The notes below the pieces were generated by a model that was given only the letters and a program-made list of their open reading frames with translations, searched no databases and was not told the origin of the DNA. Positions 5,794-6,435 of a stretch of 6,435 bases of DNA are shown in pieces; position 1 is the stretch's first letter; each line of letters begins with the position of its first letter. The position numbers were made by a program, and so were the translations under genes. The stretch is from Flavobacteriales bacterium UBA7690 (GTDB lineage: Bacteria; Bacteroidota; Bacteroidia; Flavobacteriales_F; PHOS-HE28), in contig DLGQ01000083.1 of NCBI GenBank assembly GCA_002482775.1, positions 2,808 through 9,242 of the forward strand, given 5' to 3'.

Positions 5794-6435
5794 GAGCCGA
5801 GGATCTCTGCCAGCTTGGCTTCCAGATCATGCGCACGCAACCCTTTCTCGATGATGTTCCCCTCGCGATCCACGAGCACTGTGTACGGGATGCTCTGCAC
5901 ACCATATTCCTGTGCTGCGGCATTGTTCCAGAAGCCGAGGTCGCTCACGTGTTTCCACGGCAGGCCATCATCCTTGATCGCTTTCAGCCACGCAGCCTGA
6001 TCACGGTCCAAGGAAACGCCGAGGATCTCGAAGCCTTTTGAAGCATACTTGGCATAGACCTTCTTCACGTTCGGGTTCTCGATGCGGCACGGGCGGCACC
6101 AGCTGGCCCAGAAATCGATCAACACCACTTTGCCGCGCAATTGGCTCAACGCGTAAGTTCCACCCTCCGGTGTCTGCTGGCTGATCTCCGGTGCGGCGCC
6201 ACCGATCGGGAGCAGGTTGCTCAACCGTTTTGCTTCCTCTTCCTGCATGCGCAACGCCACTTGTTGTTGATCCACGCGGTCCACTTGATCGCGGAACATG
6301 ACGAAGTAGGTGGAGCGGGGCATGCTCACGCGCAGGCTATCGCGCACCGTTTTGAAGAGCTGCAGATCTTGCAACATGTTCAAACGGCCCACTGCGGTGA
6401 GCGCTGCTGGTGATCCCGCATGTGCCAACGCGAAC
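5790..6435 (-). CDS. TlpA-family thiol-disulfide oxidoreductase, C-terminal part (5' end outside window)
   Basis: This is a thioredoxin-fold protein of the TlpA/ResA/AhpC-TSA type, expected to reduce or exchange disulfides in the periplasm. The frame is open to the window edge, so the N-terminus (signal peptide and probably a DUF4369-type domain) is missing. About 214 residues are visible. The first 70 or so are charged and helical, including SPAALTAVGRL and an Asp/Gln/Glu-rich coil. The thioredoxin domain follows: APEISQQTPEG, then KVVLIDFWASWCRPCRIENP with the redox pair CRPC (bases about 6087-6098), GVSLDRD, and the cis-proline segment SIPYTVLVD with the proline 70 residues after the first active-site Cys. 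The C-terminus is a short helix ending AEILGS. The TTG at 6428 is internal, since the frame and family-like sequence continue past it. Its TGA (5792-5790) overlaps the ATG of the M1 peptidase, placing it first among the visible genes of the operon. Family assignment is firm; the specific substrate is unknown. Confidence 0.92.
   Translation of the reverse strand, partial: FALAHAGSPAALTAVGRLNMLQDLQLFKTVRDSLRVSMPRSTYFVMFRDQVDRVDQQQVALRMQEEEAKRLSNLLPIGGAAPEISQQTPEGGTYALSQLRGKVVLIDFWASWCRPCRIENPNVKKVYAKYASKGFEILGVSLDRDQAAWLKAIKDDGLPWKHVSDLGFWNNAAAQEYGVQSIPYTVLVDREGNIIEKGLRAHDLEAKLAEILGS

Larger units (their letters stand above)
1510..6435 (-). other. Predicted four-gene envelope operon
   Basis: Four minus-strand genes run without any intergenic space: tlpA-like, M1 peptidase, lpxH and the small membrane protein. 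The junctions are ATGA at 5790-5793, GTGA at 2782-2785, and a 4-base gap at 1981-1984. Such tight spacing normally means one transcript with coupled translation. The promoter must lie right of the window. I found no convincing terminator in the 34 bases (1476-1509) that separate this operon from the convergent gap gene. Stop/start overlap is seen directly; co-transcription is inferred. Confidence 0.8.

Noticed and set aside
6426..6428. TTG as the start codon of the TlpA-like gene
   Set aside because: The frame stays open to the window edge and the preceding residues continue the helical N-terminal region, so the true start is outside the window.

Overview
The window looks like chromosomal DNA from a member of the Bacteroidota, perhaps a GC-rich Flavobacteriales-like lineage. 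The protein families point that way: a TlpA-type thioredoxin with a long helical N-terminal part, an M1 peptidase carrying a C-terminal outer-membrane-like barrel, and a Bacteroidota-style LpxH with GNHD and GHGDG motifs. The predicted signal peptide ends in the AFG|Q style common in the phylum, and no gene start has a clear Shine-Dalgarno sequence. Hand counts of single 60-base lines give about 58% GC in the gap gene. The lineage is inferred from memory of these families; no database search was run.

Left part, plus strand: the 3' end of lipA (lipoyl synthase, bases 3-401) is followed by an 84-base gap and then a complete type I glyceraldehyde-3-phosphate dehydrogenase gene (486-1475). The gap is almost filled by an inverted repeat built from 7-base units (408-475), the most unusual non-coding structure in the window.

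Right part, minus strand: four genes run towards gap. In transcription order they are a TlpA-family thiol-disulfide oxidoreductase (5' end beyond the window), a 1003-residue exported M1 metallopeptidase, an LpxH-like UDP-2,3-diacylglucosamine diphosphatase, and a small multi-pass membrane protein of unknown function. The first two junctions are 4-base stop/start overlaps, and the last gene starts 4 bases after the lpxH stop, so this is very probably one translationally coupled operon. Its theme is the cell envelope: periplasmic thiol chemistry, peptide cleavage at the outer membrane, and a lipid A biosynthesis step. The gap gene and this operon converge, with 34 bases between them.

There are no tRNA or rRNA genes, CRISPR arrays or insertion sequences that I can see. 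Most of the content is housekeeping. The points deserving a second look are the heptad inverted repeat, the peptidase-barrel fusion, the GC-poor unknown membrane gene, and the cofactor-site residues of the GAPDH.
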